A program made the position numbers and the translations under genes. The notes under the pieces were generated by a model. The model did not search any database and was not told the origin of the DNA. It saw only the letters and a program-made list of their open reading frames with translations. Of a DNA stretch of 64,000 nt, positions 43,395 through 52,581 are shown in pieces. Origin of the DNA: Saccharopolyspora elongata (lineage in GTDB: Bacteria > Actinomycetota > Actinomycetes > Mycobacteriales > Pseudonocardiaceae). Location: the NCBI RefSeq assembly GCF_004348985.1, contig NZ_SMKW01000027.1, positions 1 to 64,000 of the forward strand, given 5' to 3'. Numbering within the stretch: position 1 is the stretch's first letter; the number at the start of each line of letters is the position of its first letter.

Positions 43395-46208
43395 GTGTCC
43401 GCCTCCCCCCGTCGCCGCAAGGGCCTCGCGCTGATAGCCCTTACCTGCGTTGCCCTCGTGGTGTTCGGTGCTTTCCTGTGGTCCGGTGACGAGAAACCGG
43501 CCGCCACGCCGGAAGCGCCCCGGGAAGCGCTGCTGGACGTGCTCGACGGCCCCGGCGCGAACGAACGGGTGCAGATCGACGTCACGCTGTTCGCCCCGGC
43601 GGACACCCCGGCGCCGTCGATCCTGCTCGCGCACGGCTTCGGCGGCAGCAAGGACGACACCGCGGCGCAGGCGCAGGAGCTGGCGCAGCGCGGGTTCACC
43701 GTGCTCACCTATTCCTCCCGCGGTTTCGGCCGCAGCACCGGGAAGATCGCGCTGAACGACCCCGACTACGAGGTGACCGACGCCCGCCAGCTGCTGGACT
43801 GGCTGGCCCGCCAGCCGGAGGTGCTGCGCGACGGCGAGGGCGATCCGAAGGTCGGCGTCACCGGCGGGTCCTACGGCGGCGCGCTGAGCCTGCTGCTGGC
43901 CGGCACCGACCGGCGGGTCGACGCGATCGCGCCGGTGATGACCTACAACGACCTCGGCCAGGCATTGCTGCCCAACGCCGGCTCGCGGGACCAGATCGAC
44001 GGCAGCACCCCGGCCCGCGGCGCCGCGTCCGCCCAGGGCGTGTTCAAGCAGGCGTGGGCGGGGCTGCTGTTCTCGGCGGGGAGCTCGCCGGAGCATCGCG
44101 CCGAGGACCCGCCGCAGGGCCCGCCGACGTCCGACGGCGCCTCGGCCACGCCGACCGGGCAGCCGCTGACCTGCGGGAGCTTCACCGAGCAGGTGTGCGC
44201 GGCCTACACCGAGGTGGCGCAGACCGGCCGCGCCGGGCAGTCGACGCTGGACCTGCTCGACCGCGTCTCCCCCAAGACCGTCACCTCCAGCATCAAGGTG
44301 CCGACGCTGCTGGTGCAGGGCGAACGGGACACCCTGTTCGGCCTCGACCAGGCCGACGCCAACGCCCGGCAGATCTCCGCCGCCGGCGGCAAGGTCAAGA
44401 CCATCTGGTTCGCCGGCGGTCACGACGGCGCCTCGCCGGACGCGGCGCTGCGGGGACGCATCGCGGACTGGTTCGCCTTCCACCTCGGCGGGGTGCCGCC
44501 GGTGCCCGATCCCGGCACGGCCTTCGAGTACGACATCGCGGGACGGCCGCAGCGCAACGGCGAGATCCCGGTGCGCACCGTGTCGGCACCCGCCTACCCG
44601 GGCGTGCACGCCGAGCGCACGCCGCGCTTCGCGCTGCAGCTGCACGGCGCGGTCACGCAGGTGGTCAACCCGCCGGGCGGCAGCCCGGCCGCGACCAGCT
44701 CGCTGCCCGGCGCCGGCGAGGTCCTCGACGCCGCGGGCAGCCTCGGCCGCTCGCTGGCGCGCGACCTGCCCGGCCAGGTGGCGGTGTTCCGCACCGATCC
44801 GCTGGACAGCCAGCTGCTGGTCTCCGGCACGGCGCAGACGCGGATCTCGGTGGCATCGGTGCCCGGCCAGCCCGCGACCGGGGACGCGGTGCTGTTCACC
44901 AAGCTCTACGACGTCGGCCCGGACCAGCAACGCAGCCTGATCGGCAACGCCGTGTCGCCGCTGCACGTGACCGGCCTGCCGGCGGACGGCACGCCGGTCG
45001 AGGTGGACGTGGCGCTGCCGGGCGTCGTGCACCCGCTGGAGACCGGTCACCGGCTGGAACTGGCGGTGGCCACCACCGACCAGGCCTACGCGGTGCCGCG
45101 GGAACCGGCGGTGCACCGCATCGGCCTGGCCGGCGACGGCTCGGTGTCGATCCCGTCGGTGCGCGGCGAGACCACGACCGGCAACTCGGTGCCGGTGGCG
45201 CCGCTGGTCGGCATCGGCATCATCATCGCGGCGGCGCTGGCGGCGTGGGTGATCTCGCTGATCCGGCGCAAGAGCACCGACGACGTCGACCCGCTGCTGA
45301 CCGACACGCCGCTGCTGATCGCCGGGCTGACCAAGTCGTACCCGGAGAAGCCCGCCGCGGTCCAGGACCTGTCGATCCGCGTCGAGCGCGGTCAGATCGT
45401 CGGGCTGCTCGGCCCCAACGGGGCGGGCAAGACGACCACGCTGCGGATGCTGCTGGGGCTGCTCAAGCCGAGTGCCGGGCAGATCCGGGTGTTCGGCCAT
45501 CGGGTGGCCGGCGGGGCTCCGGTGCTGTCCCGGGTGGGTTCGCTGGTCGAGACGCCGGGCTTCCTGCCGCACCTGTCCGGCCTGGACAACCTGCGGTACT
45601 ACTGGGCGGCGACCGGGCGGCCGATGCTGCAGGCTCGCTTCGACGAGGTGCTGCAGATCGCCGGCCTCGGCACGGCGGCCCGCCGGCCCGTCCGCACCTA
45701 CAGCCAGGGCATGAAGCAGCGGCTGGCGATCGCGCAGGCGATGCTGGGGCTGCCGGAGCTGCTGGTGCTCGACGAGCCGACCAACGGGCTGGACCCGCCG
45801 CAGATCCACCAGATGCGCGAGATCCTGCGCCGCTACGCCTCCACCGGCCGCACGGTGCTGGTGTCCAGCCACCTGCTGGCCGAGGTCGAGCAGACCTGCA
45901 CGCACGTGGTGGTCATGCAGAACGGCCGGCTGGTGACGGCGGGCAGCGTGGGCGACATCGTGTCGGTCAACGGCGAGGCGACCTTCCGGGTCGACCAGCC
46001 GGAGCAGGCCGCCGAGGCGCTGTGCACCATCGAAGGGCTCGGCCCGGTGGAGACCGACGGCGACCTGGTGCACGCCGACCTCGCCGGGCACTCGACCGCG
46101 GTGGCGGTGAACGTGCTGGTCGCCTCCGGGATCGGAGTGCACCAGGTGGGGCCGCGGCGGCGGTTGGAGGACGCTTTCTTGCAGCTGGTCGGGGAGGATC
46201 ACCGGTGA
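43395..46208 (+). CDS. Fusion of extracellular CocE/S15-like hydrolase and ABC transporter ATPase
   Basis: 937 residues. An N-terminal membrane helix (about 9-28) leads to an extracytoplasmic alpha/beta-hydrolase (about 40-390) with Ser in GGSYGGALS, Asp in GERDTLFGL and His in GGHDGASP, and a beta-rich S15-type domain (about 400-590). A second helix (VGIGIIIAAALAAWVISLI, near 610) is followed by a cytoplasmic ABC ATPase: Walker A GPNGAGKTTT, signature YSQGMKQRL, Walker B LLVLDEPTNGLDP. GTG 43395 lies seven bases after TACTGT (leaderless). It overlaps the permease gene. Confidence 0.88.
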   Translation: MSASPRRRKGLALIALTCVALVVFGAFLWSGDEKPAATPEAPREALLDVLDGPGANERVQIDVTLFAPADTPAPSILLAHGFGGSKDDTAAQAQELAQRGFTVLTYSSRGFGRSTGKIALNDPDYEVTDARQLLDWLARQPEVLRDGEGDPKVGVTGGSYGGALSLLLAGTDRRVDAIAPVMTYNDLGQALLPNAGSRDQIDGSTPARGAASAQGVFKQAWAGLLFSAGSSPEHRAEDPPQGPPTSDGASATPTGQPLTCGSFTEQVCAAYTEVAQTGRAGQSTLDLLDRVSPKTVTSSIKVPTLLVQGERDTLFGLDQADANARQISAAGGKVKTIWFAGGHDGASPDAALRGRIADWFAFHLGGVPPVPDPGTAFEYDIAGRPQRNGEIPVRTVSAPAYPGVHAERTPRFALQLHGAVTQVVNPPGGSPAATSSLPGAGEVLDAAGSLGRSLARDLPGQVAVFRTDPLDSQLLVSGTAQTRISVASVPGQPATGDAVLFTKLYDVGPDQQRSLIGNAVSPLHVTGLPADGTPVEVDVALPGVVHPLETGHRLELAVATTDQAYAVPREPAVHRIGLAGDGSVSIPSVRGETTTGNSVPVAPLVGIGIIIAAALAAWVISLIRRKSTDDVDPLLTDTPLLIAGLTKSYPEKPAAVQDLSIRVERGQIVGLLGPNGAGKTTTLRMLLGLLKPSAGQIRVFGHRVAGGAPVLSRVGSLVETPGFLPHLSGLDNLRYYWAATGRPMLQARFDEVLQIAGLGTAARRPVRTYSQGMKQRLAIAQAMLGLPELLVLDEPTNGLDPPQIHQMREILRRYASTGRTVLVSSHLLAEVEQTCTHVVVMQNGRLVTAGSVGDIVSVNGEATFRVDQPEQAAEALCTIEGLGPVETDGDLVHADLAGHSTAVAVNVLVASGIGVHQVGPRRRLEDAFLQLVGEDHR

Positions 46209-47134
46209 CCGACGACGCCGAAGGACCGAAGGTCGGGCAGCTGGACACGGCCGAGACCGCGGTGGTCCGGTCCGGCCGCCGCCAGCCGACCCAGCCCGAC
46301 GGCAGCGTCGAGGGCTACCGCGCGAAGCGGACCCTGCCGGTGCGGGTGGAGCTGGCGCGGCAGCTGCGGCGCCGCCGCACCCGGCTGGCGCTGGGTTTCC
46401 TGGCCGTGCTGCCGTTCCTGCTGCTGCTGGCCTTCGAGCTCGGCGACGACGGCGGGCGGCGCGGCCGCACGCTGGCCGACATCGCCACCGCCAGCGGCCT
46501 GAACTTCGCGGTGTTCACGCTGTTCGCCTCGACCAACTTCCTGCTGGTCGTGGTGGCGGCGTTGTTCTTCGGCGACACCGTGGCCAGCGAGGCGTCCTGG
46601 TCGAGCCTGCGGTACCTGCTCGCCGCGCCCATCCCCCGCACCCGGCTGCTCCGGCAGAAGGCGGTCGTTTCGGCGCTGCTGTCGGGTTTCGGGCTGGTCC
46701 TGCTGTCGGCGGTCGCACTCGGCGTTGGCCTGGTGTGGTACGGCGGCGGCGACCTGGTCAGCATCACCGGCGAGACGGTGCCGTTCCCGACCGGGGTGGT
46801 CAGCCTCGCGGCTGCCACGGTCTACCTGGCGGTGCACCTGGCCTGGATCGCCGGGCTGGCCCTGTTCCTGAGCGTCAGCACGGACGCGCCGCTGGGCGCG
46901 GTCGGCGGCGCGGTGGTGGTGTCGATCCTGTCGGAGATCCTGGACCAGATCACGGCGCTGGGAGACCTGCGGAACTACCTGCCGACGCACTACTCGACGG
47001 CCTACTCGGACCTGCTGGGCCACGATGTCGACTGGACGGCGATGGCGCACGGGGCGTTCTCCGGCCTGGCCTATGCGGCGGTCTTCACCGCCCTGGCGAT
47101 CTGGCGCTTCAACCGCAAGGACATCACCAGCTGA
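46205..47134 (+). CDS. ABC transporter permease partner of the hydrolase-ATPase fusion
   Basis: 309 residues: a 55-residue hydrophilic N-terminus, then six membrane helices of ABC-2 type. The GTG start overlaps the fusion stop (GTGA). It supplies the membrane domain for the fused ATPase. The pair may export a molecule that the fused hydrolase processes on the outside, or link hydrolysis to transport. Substrate unknown. Confidence 0.87.
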   Translation: MTDDAEGPKVGQLDTAETAVVRSGRRQPTQPDGSVEGYRAKRTLPVRVELARQLRRRRTRLALGFLAVLPFLLLLAFELGDDGGRRGRTLADIATASGLNFAVFTLFASTNFLLVVVAALFFGDTVASEASWSSLRYLLAAPIPRTRLLRQKAVVSALLSGFGLVLLSAVALGVGLVWYGGGDLVSITGETVPFPTGVVSLAAATVYLAVHLAWIAGLALFLSVSTDAPLGAVGGAVVVSILSEILDQITALGDLRNYLPTHYSTAYSDLLGHDVDWTAMAHGAFSGLAYAAVFTALAIWRFNRKDITS

Positions 47135-47139
47135 CCGCG

Positions 47140-48180
47140 TCAGGGCAGCTCGGTGGGCAGGTCGAAGGGCGGGAAGTGGTCGCGGCCGATGAACGACGTG
47201 ACCTCGGCGATGCGGTCGTCGCGCAGCGTCAGCACGTTGACCGACCAGGCCAGGTGCGCGCCTGCCTCGTCGTCCCAGAGGTAGCAGCCCACCGCGGGCT
47301 GGCCGTTGGCGGTGGTCCGGAGGTGCCGCCAGGAGCCGCAGACCAGCGGGACGTGCACGGCGAAGTCGGTGACGGCCTCGATGCCGCGGTACCAGTGCCG
47401 CATCGGCGGCATCGACCAGGTGACGTCCTCGGTCAGCAGCGCGACCAGGGCGTCGGCGTCGCCGTGTTCCAGCGCGGCGGCGAACCCGCCGACGATCTCG
47501 TGCAGGCGCGCGTCGTCGATCTCCCGCAGCGCCTGTTGCTGGGTGCGGGCCGGGACGCGCTCCGCGACGACCTTGCGGGCGCGTGCCAGGGCCGAGTTCA
47601 CCGACGTGGTCGTGGTGTTCATGGTGGCGGCGATCTCGGCGGCGGAGAACCCGAGCACCTCGAAGAGCAGCAGCGCCGCCCGCTGGTTGCCCGGCAGGTG
47701 TTGCAGCGCCGCGACGAAGGCGAGCTCGACGGCTTCGCGCTGTTCGTAGCGCGAAGCCGGGCCGGCCGGGCCGTCGCCGAGGCCCGCGTCCGGGTAGGGC
47801 CCCAGCCAGGCGACTTCGGTCACCGGGACATCGCCGGTCACGACGCGGTCGCTGGCCGGGCCGAGGTCGACAGGCAGCGCCCGCTTGCCGCGCGCTTCGA
47901 TCGCGTCCAGGCAGGTGCGGGTGGCCACGGTGTAGAGCCATGAGCGCAGCGAGCTGCGTCCTTCGAAGCGCGCGAGGCCGCGCCACGCCCGCAGGAGCGC
48001 GTCCTGCAAGGCGTCGTCGGCGTCGTAGGTGGAGCCGAGCATGCGGTAGCAGTGCGCGTGCAGCTCGCGGCGCAGCGGCTTAACGAGCCGGGTGAACGCG
48101 GCATCGTCACCGCCGCGCGCCCGCGCCAGGTCGTCCTCCGCCACCGGATCCGAAGTCCGCGCGGAAAAAACTTCGCTCAC
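47140..48180 (-). CDS. ECF sigma-70 family factor with SnoaL-like C-terminus
   Basis: 346 residues. Sigma2 (HCYRMLGSTYDADDALQDALLRAWRGLARFEGRSSLRSWL split), sigma4 (LPGNQRAALLLFEVLGFSAAEIAATMNTTTTSVNSAL split), and a C-terminal SnoaL/NTF2-like domain (about 210-330). This is the SigJ/ECF41-like or TIGR02960 group, whose C-terminal domain replaces an anti-sigma factor. GTG 48180 is the start of conserved sequence. It is divergent from a DinB protein that may be a target. Confidence 0.88.
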   Translation of the reverse strand: MSEVFSARTSDPVAEDDLARARGGDDAAFTRLVKPLRRELHAHCYRMLGSTYDADDALQDALLRAWRGLARFEGRSSLRSWLYTVATRTCLDAIEARGKRALPVDLGPASDRVVTGDVPVTEVAWLGPYPDAGLGDGPAGPASRYEQREAVELAFVAALQHLPGNQRAALLLFEVLGFSAAEIAATMNTTTTSVNSALARARKVVAERVPARTQQQALREIDDARLHEIVGGFAAALEHGDADALVALLTEDVTWSMPPMRHWYRGIEAVTDFAVHVPLVCGSWRHLRTTANGQPAVGCYLWDDEAGAHLAWSVNVLTLRDDRIAEVTSFIGRDHFPPFDLPTELP

Positions 48181-48256
48181 GATCGACGATTCTGCCGCAT
48201 CGCGGGAGTCCCTGTGTCGAACTGACATCGACCGCTTGCGCAGGAGACGATCCACA

Positions 48257-48838
48257 ATGGCCGAGGCAGACATGAAAGCCGATCTCCACCGGTACCTGCG
48301 GGAGGCGCGCGCGGCGCTGCTGTGGAAGCTTGACGGGCTTCCCGAGCGCGACATCCGCCGACCGTTGACGCCGACCGGCACCAACCTGCTGGGGTTGGTC
48401 AAGCACCTGATCACCGTCGAGCTGCTGTACCTGAGCCACGTCTTCGGCGAGCCCTTCGACGAGCCGGTGGCCTGGTTCAGGCCGGACGCCGAGCCCAACT
48501 CGGACCTGTGGGCCACCGCCGACGAATCCCGGGAGTACATCGTCGGGCTGTACCGGCGGGCGTGCGAGCACTCGGACGGCACGATCGCGGCGCTGCCACT
48601 GGATTCGGCCGGCTACGTGGAGTGGTTCGCCGAGCCGGACCGGGAGGCGACGCTGCACGGGATCCTGCTGCACATGATCGCGGAGACGAACCGGCACGCC
48701 GGGCACGCGGACGTCGTCCGGGAGTTGATCGACGGCGCCGTCGGCCTGCACGAGGACATCCCGATGATGGCCCCCGGCGATCAGGAGTGGTGGGCGGACC
48801 ACCGGAACCGGCTGGAGCTGATCGCCGCCCAGAGCTGA
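48257..48838 (+). CDS. DinB/DUF664-family protein
   Basis: 193 residues. Helical bundle with histidines in LLGLVKHLITVELLYLSHVF, LHGILLHMIAETNRHAGHADVVRELIDG (the DUF664 signature). It probably binds metal and a low-molecular-weight thiol. ECF41-type sigma factors often neighbour such genes. CAGGAG precedes ATG 48257. Confidence 0.83.
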   Translation: MAEADMKADLHRYLREARAALLWKLDGLPERDIRRPLTPTGTNLLGLVKHLITVELLYLSHVFGEPFDEPVAWFRPDAEPNSDLWATADESREYIVGLYRRACEHSDGTIAALPLDSAGYVEWFAEPDREATLHGILLHMIAETNRHAGHADVVRELIDGAVGLHEDIPMMAPGDQEWWADHRNRLELIAAQS

Positions 48839-49447
48839 CCGGTTCGGCGGGCTCGGCCGCGGTTCGCCAAGCCCGCCACCGCGTTCCGGCGTTCCATTCC
48901 GGAAGCGGTGGACCACTGCGGATCCATTGTGGACCGATGAATTGAGGACCCGGCGCGAACCGGTTCGACTCCACCGGGCACTTCGAAAAAGATCAAGGAC
49001 AATGGGCGGCGGATCGGTTTTCGCCGACGGCCGCCACGCGAAGCTGGGCCGAGCGCCGGATCGTATATACCCGAATGGAGTATCACAGCGTCGTCACCTG
49101 CGAGGACGTCCGGCGCCGCGGCCCACCCAGGCCGAGGATCTCCGCAGCTCAGCAGCCACTCGACCGGCTGCCCGCCCAACCCTCGGAGCCGCTCCCGACG
49201 GGCATCGCGCTCAGGTGAGCGGAGTTGCGGATTCCGCATCCGGACGGGGAGTTTCGCCACGTCGCGCCCGGTAATCCGAACTATTCCAATAGGTCGACCC
49301 CCTGCCTATTCAGCTCCCTTTAGTGTCGCTAGGATCACCCTCGGTGATAAAGTTGATCAACTAGTGAGCACCAGTAGTCCCAGCGGTGACGCCCCGACCT
49401 CAGGCACGCGTGCCCGTCGCCGAACATTCCCCGTACCAAGGACGCTG
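48839..49447. other. Intergenic region before the conservon
   Basis: 609 bases. At 48846-48877 a GGCGGGCT/AGCCCGCC stem can terminate the DinB gene. The rest has no supported gene; base composition falls near 49280-49360 (AATAGG, TTGATCAACTAGTGAGC), which is likely the cvnA promoter. GTG 49364 is an alternative cvnA start that would add 28 residues. Confidence 0.5.
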
Positions 49448-51160
49448 ATGTCAGAGTTACCCCCACCGGCCGCGGGTTCCGAGCAGTCGCCCGGGTCGCG
49501 GCTCAGCAGCACGGACGACGACCTGCGGAGTCGATTGTTGCGGCTGGTCATGGCGCACTTGGCCGCCATGGCCGTGTTGGGGATCGCCGCCGCTGCCGTG
49601 CTCGCCACCAATCCCTCCGACGTGCTCCGCTACTCGGTGCTCGGCGGCGGGCTGGTCGGCTGCGCGGCCATCGCGATCATCGCCTTCAACCGGGTCAACA
49701 CCACCGCGGCCGCCGTCGAGCGGCAGATCGCCGAATCCTCCCAGCGCTCCCAGAAGTGGATCGACGAATCCGCGCAGCACACGCAGCGGTGGATCGAATC
49801 CCTGCGCGCCACCGTCGAGCAGGGAAAGAACGAGTTCCCCCGGCTCGTGGAGCAGGTGCGCGCGGGCGAGCCGCCCGCGCCGCGGTGGCCCGCCGACGAC
49901 CCAGCCCCTGGCAGCCATCCCTTCGCGCTGCTCTCCCACGAGATCCGGCAGGCGCAGGCCGCCGCCGAGTTCGCCGTGGCTCGCTTGCAGCAGGTTCCCG
50001 GAACCGCCAACGCCGCCGAGCCCAGCGTCGCGGTGTTCGCCAACATCGCGCGACGGGTGCAGTCCCTCGCGCACCGGGCGATCCAGCGCCTCGACGAGCT
50101 GGAACAGATGGTGGAGGACCCGGATCTGCTCAAGGGCCTGTTCGCCGTCGACCACCTCGTGACCGGCATGCGCCGGCAGGCGGAAAGCCTCGCCGTGCTC
50201 GGCGGCTCGATGCCGCGGCGGCAGTGGAGCCGGCCGATCCCTATGTACACCGCGCTGCGCTCCTCGGTCGCCGAAGTCGAGCACTACGCCCGTGTCAAGG
50301 TGCTGCCGCCGGTCGAAGGCACGCTCCACGGCCACGCCGTGGCCGACGTGATCCACCTGATCGCCGAGCTCGTCGAGAACGCCACCGCCTTCTCGGAACC
50401 CGACACCGAGGTCACGGTCAGCACCCAGCGGGTCACTGCCGGGCTGGCCATCGACATCCGGGACCGCGGGCTGGGTATGCGCCTCGCCGACCGGGCCAAG
50501 CTGAACGCGCTGCTCGCCGATCCCAGCGGCGTCGACCGCGACGAGCAGCTCAAGGACGGGCGGATCGGCCTGTACGTGGTCGCGCAGCTGGCCCAGCGGC
50601 ACCACGTCGCCGTCGAGCTCGAGAACAACATGTACGGCGGGACCGACGCCCACGTCGTGGTTCCCCTCAGCCTGCTGGGCGATGCCGACGAAGAGCCGCA
50701 CCATGCGTCCGCGGTCGCCGATGGCGTCGCGAACACCGTCGCCGCACCCGAGCCGCAGCCGGCCATCGCCTCGACTCCCGCACTGCCCGCCACACCGCAG
50801 GCCGAGCGCGGCGGCGCGCACCGGGCCCCCGTCGAGTGGGAACCGGTCCGGCAGTTCGACGCCTCGGTGCCCGCCGCGTCGAACGGGAACGGCACCACGC
50901 GGTGGTACGGGCGGCACACGGGAATCGTGCCCGACGCAGTGGCCGAGGACGTGGTCGCCACCCCACCGGGCAACGTCGAACGCCCACCGCTGCCCAAGCG
51001 CGACCGCGCCAAGTCGTACGTGGCGCCCCAGCTCGCCGGTGGTCCCAGGCCCGCCGAGGCTCCGCGCGGTGGACCGAACCCCGGTTTGTGGGCCGCATAC
51101 CGACACGGCGCCAAAGGCGGCGCCCGCGACAACGACGGTTCGGGTGACCACAGCGCCTGA
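49448..51160 (+). CDS. cvnA: Conservon sensor kinase CvnA
   Basis: 570 residues. Two membrane helices (about 34-56, 61-80), a coiled region, then HATPase_c with LVENATAFSEPDTEV and DGRIGLYVVAQLAQRHHVAVEL. A long disordered Pro/Ala tail (about 410-570) follows. In Streptomyces such kinases form a membrane complex with CvnB-D that resembles a G-protein-coupled receptor module. ATG 49448 follows AAGGA by six bases; GTG 49364 cannot be excluded. Confidence 0.86.
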   Translation: MSELPPPAAGSEQSPGSRLSSTDDDLRSRLLRLVMAHLAAMAVLGIAAAAVLATNPSDVLRYSVLGGGLVGCAAIAIIAFNRVNTTAAAVERQIAESSQRSQKWIDESAQHTQRWIESLRATVEQGKNEFPRLVEQVRAGEPPAPRWPADDPAPGSHPFALLSHEIRQAQAAAEFAVARLQQVPGTANAAEPSVAVFANIARRVQSLAHRAIQRLDELEQMVEDPDLLKGLFAVDHLVTGMRRQAESLAVLGGSMPRRQWSRPIPMYTALRSSVAEVEHYARVKVLPPVEGTLHGHAVADVIHLIAELVENATAFSEPDTEVTVSTQRVTAGLAIDIRDRGLGMRLADRAKLNALLADPSGVDRDEQLKDGRIGLYVVAQLAQRHHVAVELENNMYGGTDAHVVVPLSLLGDADEEPHHASAVADGVANTVAAPEPQPAIASTPALPATPQAERGGAHRAPVEWEPVRQFDASVPAASNGNGTTRWYGRHTGIVPDAVAEDVVATPPGNVERPPLPKRDRAKSYVAPQLAGGPRPAEAPRGGPNPGLWAAYRHGAKGGARDNDGSGDHSA

Positions 51161-51204
51161 CCCCGCCTCGTCCGCACCGTATTGATCTCAAGGAGACGTT
51201 ACCC

Positions 51205-51645
51205 ATGGCCAATGACCTGCCCGCTGGCCAGGCGTCGGACCTCGGTTGGCTGCTCGCCGACCTGCTCCGCCGGGTCCCGCACACCCGCTGCGCCCTGCTG
51301 GCTTCCACCGATGGGCTCAAGCGGCACTACCACGGCCTCGACGCCGACGAGGCGGACGCCCTCGCGGCGTGGGCCGCCGCGCAGTGCTCCCTCGCTCGCA
51401 ACGGCGGGGCGCGCTTCGGCGCGGGCGACGGGGTTCGCCAGGTCGTGGTGGAGTTCGACGAACTGCTGTTCTTCGTCTCCGCCGCCGGCGTCGGCGCGGT
51501 CCTCGTCGTGATCGCCTACCCGGACGCCGACGCCAGCGTGCTCGGCTACGAGATCGCCCAGCTCGTCAAGCGCGTTCCGTCGCACCTGACCACGGCCATG
51601 CGGCAGCCCACCGCCGTCGCGCGGGCGGGCGAGATGGGCGGCTGA
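51205..51645 (+). CDS. cvnB: Roadblock/LC7-domain protein CvnB
   Basis: 146 residues of the MglB-like roadblock fold (LGWLLADLLRRVPHTRCALLASTDGL opening, then LFFVSAAGVGAVLVVIAY). It probably acts as regulator or GAP for the conservon GTPase. AAGGAG precedes the ATG. Second gene of the conservon. Confidence 0.88.
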   Translation: MANDLPAGQASDLGWLLADLLRRVPHTRCALLASTDGLKRHYHGLDADEADALAAWAAAQCSLARNGGARFGAGDGVRQVVVEFDELLFFVSAAGVGAVLVVIAYPDADASVLGYEIAQLVKRVPSHLTTAMRQPTAVARAGEMGG

Positions 51646-51647
51646 TC

Positions 51648-52007
51648 ATGTCGTTTCCGCCGGACAAGCCCTGGCTCGACAACGAAGCGGGGCCGCTGCT
51701 GCGCCCGTACTCCCTCACCAACGGCCGGACCAAGCCAACCGCAACCCTGACGTTGCAGTCGATGGTCCGGTCCACCGGCAGGATGGCGCCCGACCGCATC
51801 GAGCCCGTGCACGCCAAGATGCTGGAGCTGTGCCGGTTCGCCACGTCGGTCGCCGAGGTCTCGGCGCACCTGCACCAGCCCGCCGTGGTCACCAAGGTCC
51901 TGCTGTCGGACCTCATCGACTGGGGTGCCGTCACCACCCGCCTGCCCGACGACCTGCCCGACCGAGGACAACTGGAGGCGTTGCTCCATGGTCTCCAACA
52001 ACTCTGA
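51648..52007 (+). CDS. cvnC: DUF742 protein CvnC
   Basis: 119 residues with a winged-helix-like DUF742 fold: LLRPYSLTNGRTKP near residue 16, LELCRFATSVAEVSAHLHQPAVVTKVLLSDLIDWG split across the HTH. A standard conservon member. Two bases after cvnB; overlaps cvnD by 20 bases. Confidence 0.87.
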   Translation: MSFPPDKPWLDNEAGPLLRPYSLTNGRTKPTATLTLQSMVRSTGRMAPDRIEPVHAKMLELCRFATSVAEVSAHLHQPAVVTKVLLSDLIDWGAVTTRLPDDLPDRGQLEALLHGLQQL

Positions 52008-52560
52008 CCTCTTCCCGACCGCGTTCAAGTTCCTCATCGCGGGCGGGTTCGGCGTCGGGAAGACCACGTTCGTGCGGTCGGTCAGCGAGATCGAGCCGCT
52101 GACCACCGAGGAAACGCTGACCGTCGCCAGCATCGGCACCGACGACCTGGCCGGGGTCGGCGACAAGAGCACCACCACCGTCGCCATGGACTTCGGGCGC
52201 ATCACGTTCGCGCCGCAGAACATCGTGCTGTTCCTGTTCGGCACCCCCGGGCAGGAGCGGTTCTGGTTCATGTGGGACGACCTGGTGCACGGCGCGCTCG
52301 GCGCCGTCGTGCTCGCCGACACCCGGCGGCTGCAGGACTGCTTCGCCGCGGTCGAGTTCTTCGAACAGCGCGGCGTCGACTTCCTCGTCGCGGTCAACCA
52401 GTTCCCCGACGGCTTCCGCTACGAGCCCGATGAGGTCCGGGAAGCGTTGGACATCAAGCCCCACGTGCCGGTCGTCCTGTGCGATGCCCGGGATCGGCGC
52501 GCCGCGGCGGCGGCCCTGGCGCGCCTCACCGAGCACGTCCTCACCAACCGTCGCCTGTAG
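51988..52560 (+). CDS. cvnD: Ras-like GTPase CvnD
   Basis: 190 residues. P-loop AGGFGVGKTTFV, switch-region FGTPGQERFWFMWDDL (G3) and VNQFPDG (G4-like NxxD is weak, as in this family). It carries the conservon output signal. GGAGG lies nine bases before ATG 51988 inside cvnC. Confidence 0.9.
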   Translation: MVSNNSDLFPTAFKFLIAGGFGVGKTTFVRSVSEIEPLTTEETLTVASIGTDDLAGVGDKSTTTVAMDFGRITFAPQNIVLFLFGTPGQERFWFMWDDLVHGALGAVVLADTRRLQDCFAAVEFFEQRGVDFLVAVNQFPDGFRYEPDEVREALDIKPHVPVVLCDARDRRAAAAALARLTEHVLTNRRL

Positions 52561-52581
52561 CCGAAACGTGCAGGGACGGAC

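Noticed and set aside
43377-46202. A 941-residue open frame on the minus strand
   Set aside because: It is a shadow of the hydrolase-ABC fusion, with low-complexity Q/H/R/G sequence and no motif.
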